5,251 nucleotides of DNA from CAYOBW01 sp964402115. GTDB lineage: Bacteria > Verrucomicrobiota > Kiritimatiellia > UBA8416 > CAYOBW01. Below, in pieces: positions 5,215 to 5,251 of this stretch. The stretch is taken from positions 1 through 5,251 of the forward strand of contig CAYOBW010000406.1 of the NCBI GenBank assembly GCA_964402115.1, read 5' to 3'. A program made the translations under genes and the position numbers. The notes beneath the pieces are model-generated. The model was not told where the DNA came from and did no database searches. It saw only the letters and a list, made by a program, of their open reading frames with translations. The stretch's first letter is position 1, and every line of letters begins with the position of its first letter.

Positions 5215-5248
5215 CAGCCCGCGCTCGTCGAGCGCGGGCTGTTTCTTT
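5215..5248 (+). terminator. Strong intrinsic terminator after metK
   Basis: CAGCCCGCGCTC (5215-5226) pairs perfectly with GAGCGCGGGCTG (5230-5241) around a GTC loop, a 12-bp GC-rich stem. TTTCTTT (5242-5248) follows directly. The hairpin begins 39 bases past the metK stop, so metK is probably transcribed alone. Confidence 0.9.
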
Positions 5249-5251
5249 ATG

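Overview
This is a GC-rich bacterial chromosomal window holding primary-metabolism genes. On the minus strand, reading right to left, lies a compact cofactor operon: lipB (octanoyltransferase), lipA (lipoyl synthase), a fold-type IV PLP aminotransferase and thiE (thiamine phosphate synthase). metK (S-adenosylmethionine synthetase) is divergent from it on the plus strand. The left edge holds the first 13 codons of another minus-strand gene, which look like the start of a GYF_2 (DUF4339) domain protein. I see no phage, transposase, CRISPR or toxin-antitoxin genes.

Layout. Positions 1-41: start of the GYF_2-like gene. Positions 42-566: non-coding, with a 29-bp perfect inverted repeat (186-214 and 256-284), an outer 11-bp direct repeat, and a probable minus-strand terminator (353-378). 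Positions 567-3815: the lip/aminotransferase/thi operon, with 4-base stop/start overlaps at two of its three junctions. Positions 3816-3982: a divergent intergenic region with a good lipB promoter, an AT-rich inverted repeat, and a hairpin-forming metK leader. Positions 3983-5176: metK, followed by a strong intrinsic terminator at 5215-5248.

How the genes fit together. Lipoate is the swinging-arm cofactor of the E2 (and glycine cleavage H) proteins, and thiamine diphosphate is the cofactor of E1 of the same 2-oxo acid dehydrogenases. A branched-chain-type aminotransferase could supply 2-oxo acid substrates to such a complex, so the operon makes sense as a 2-oxo acid dehydrogenase cofactor unit (inference). 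LipA consumes S-adenosylmethionine, the product of the divergent metK. The radical-SAM step and the SAM supply therefore share one intergenic region.

Taxonomy is uncertain. The GC richness, the GYF_2-type neighbour and the repeat-bearing intergenic region would suit the PVC group (Verrucomicrobiota/Kiritimatiellota-like). This is an impression, not a demonstration. I found no clearly undescribed system. The most interesting leads are the inverted-repeat element, the structured metK leader, the near-leaderless lipB promoter and the gene content of the operon.
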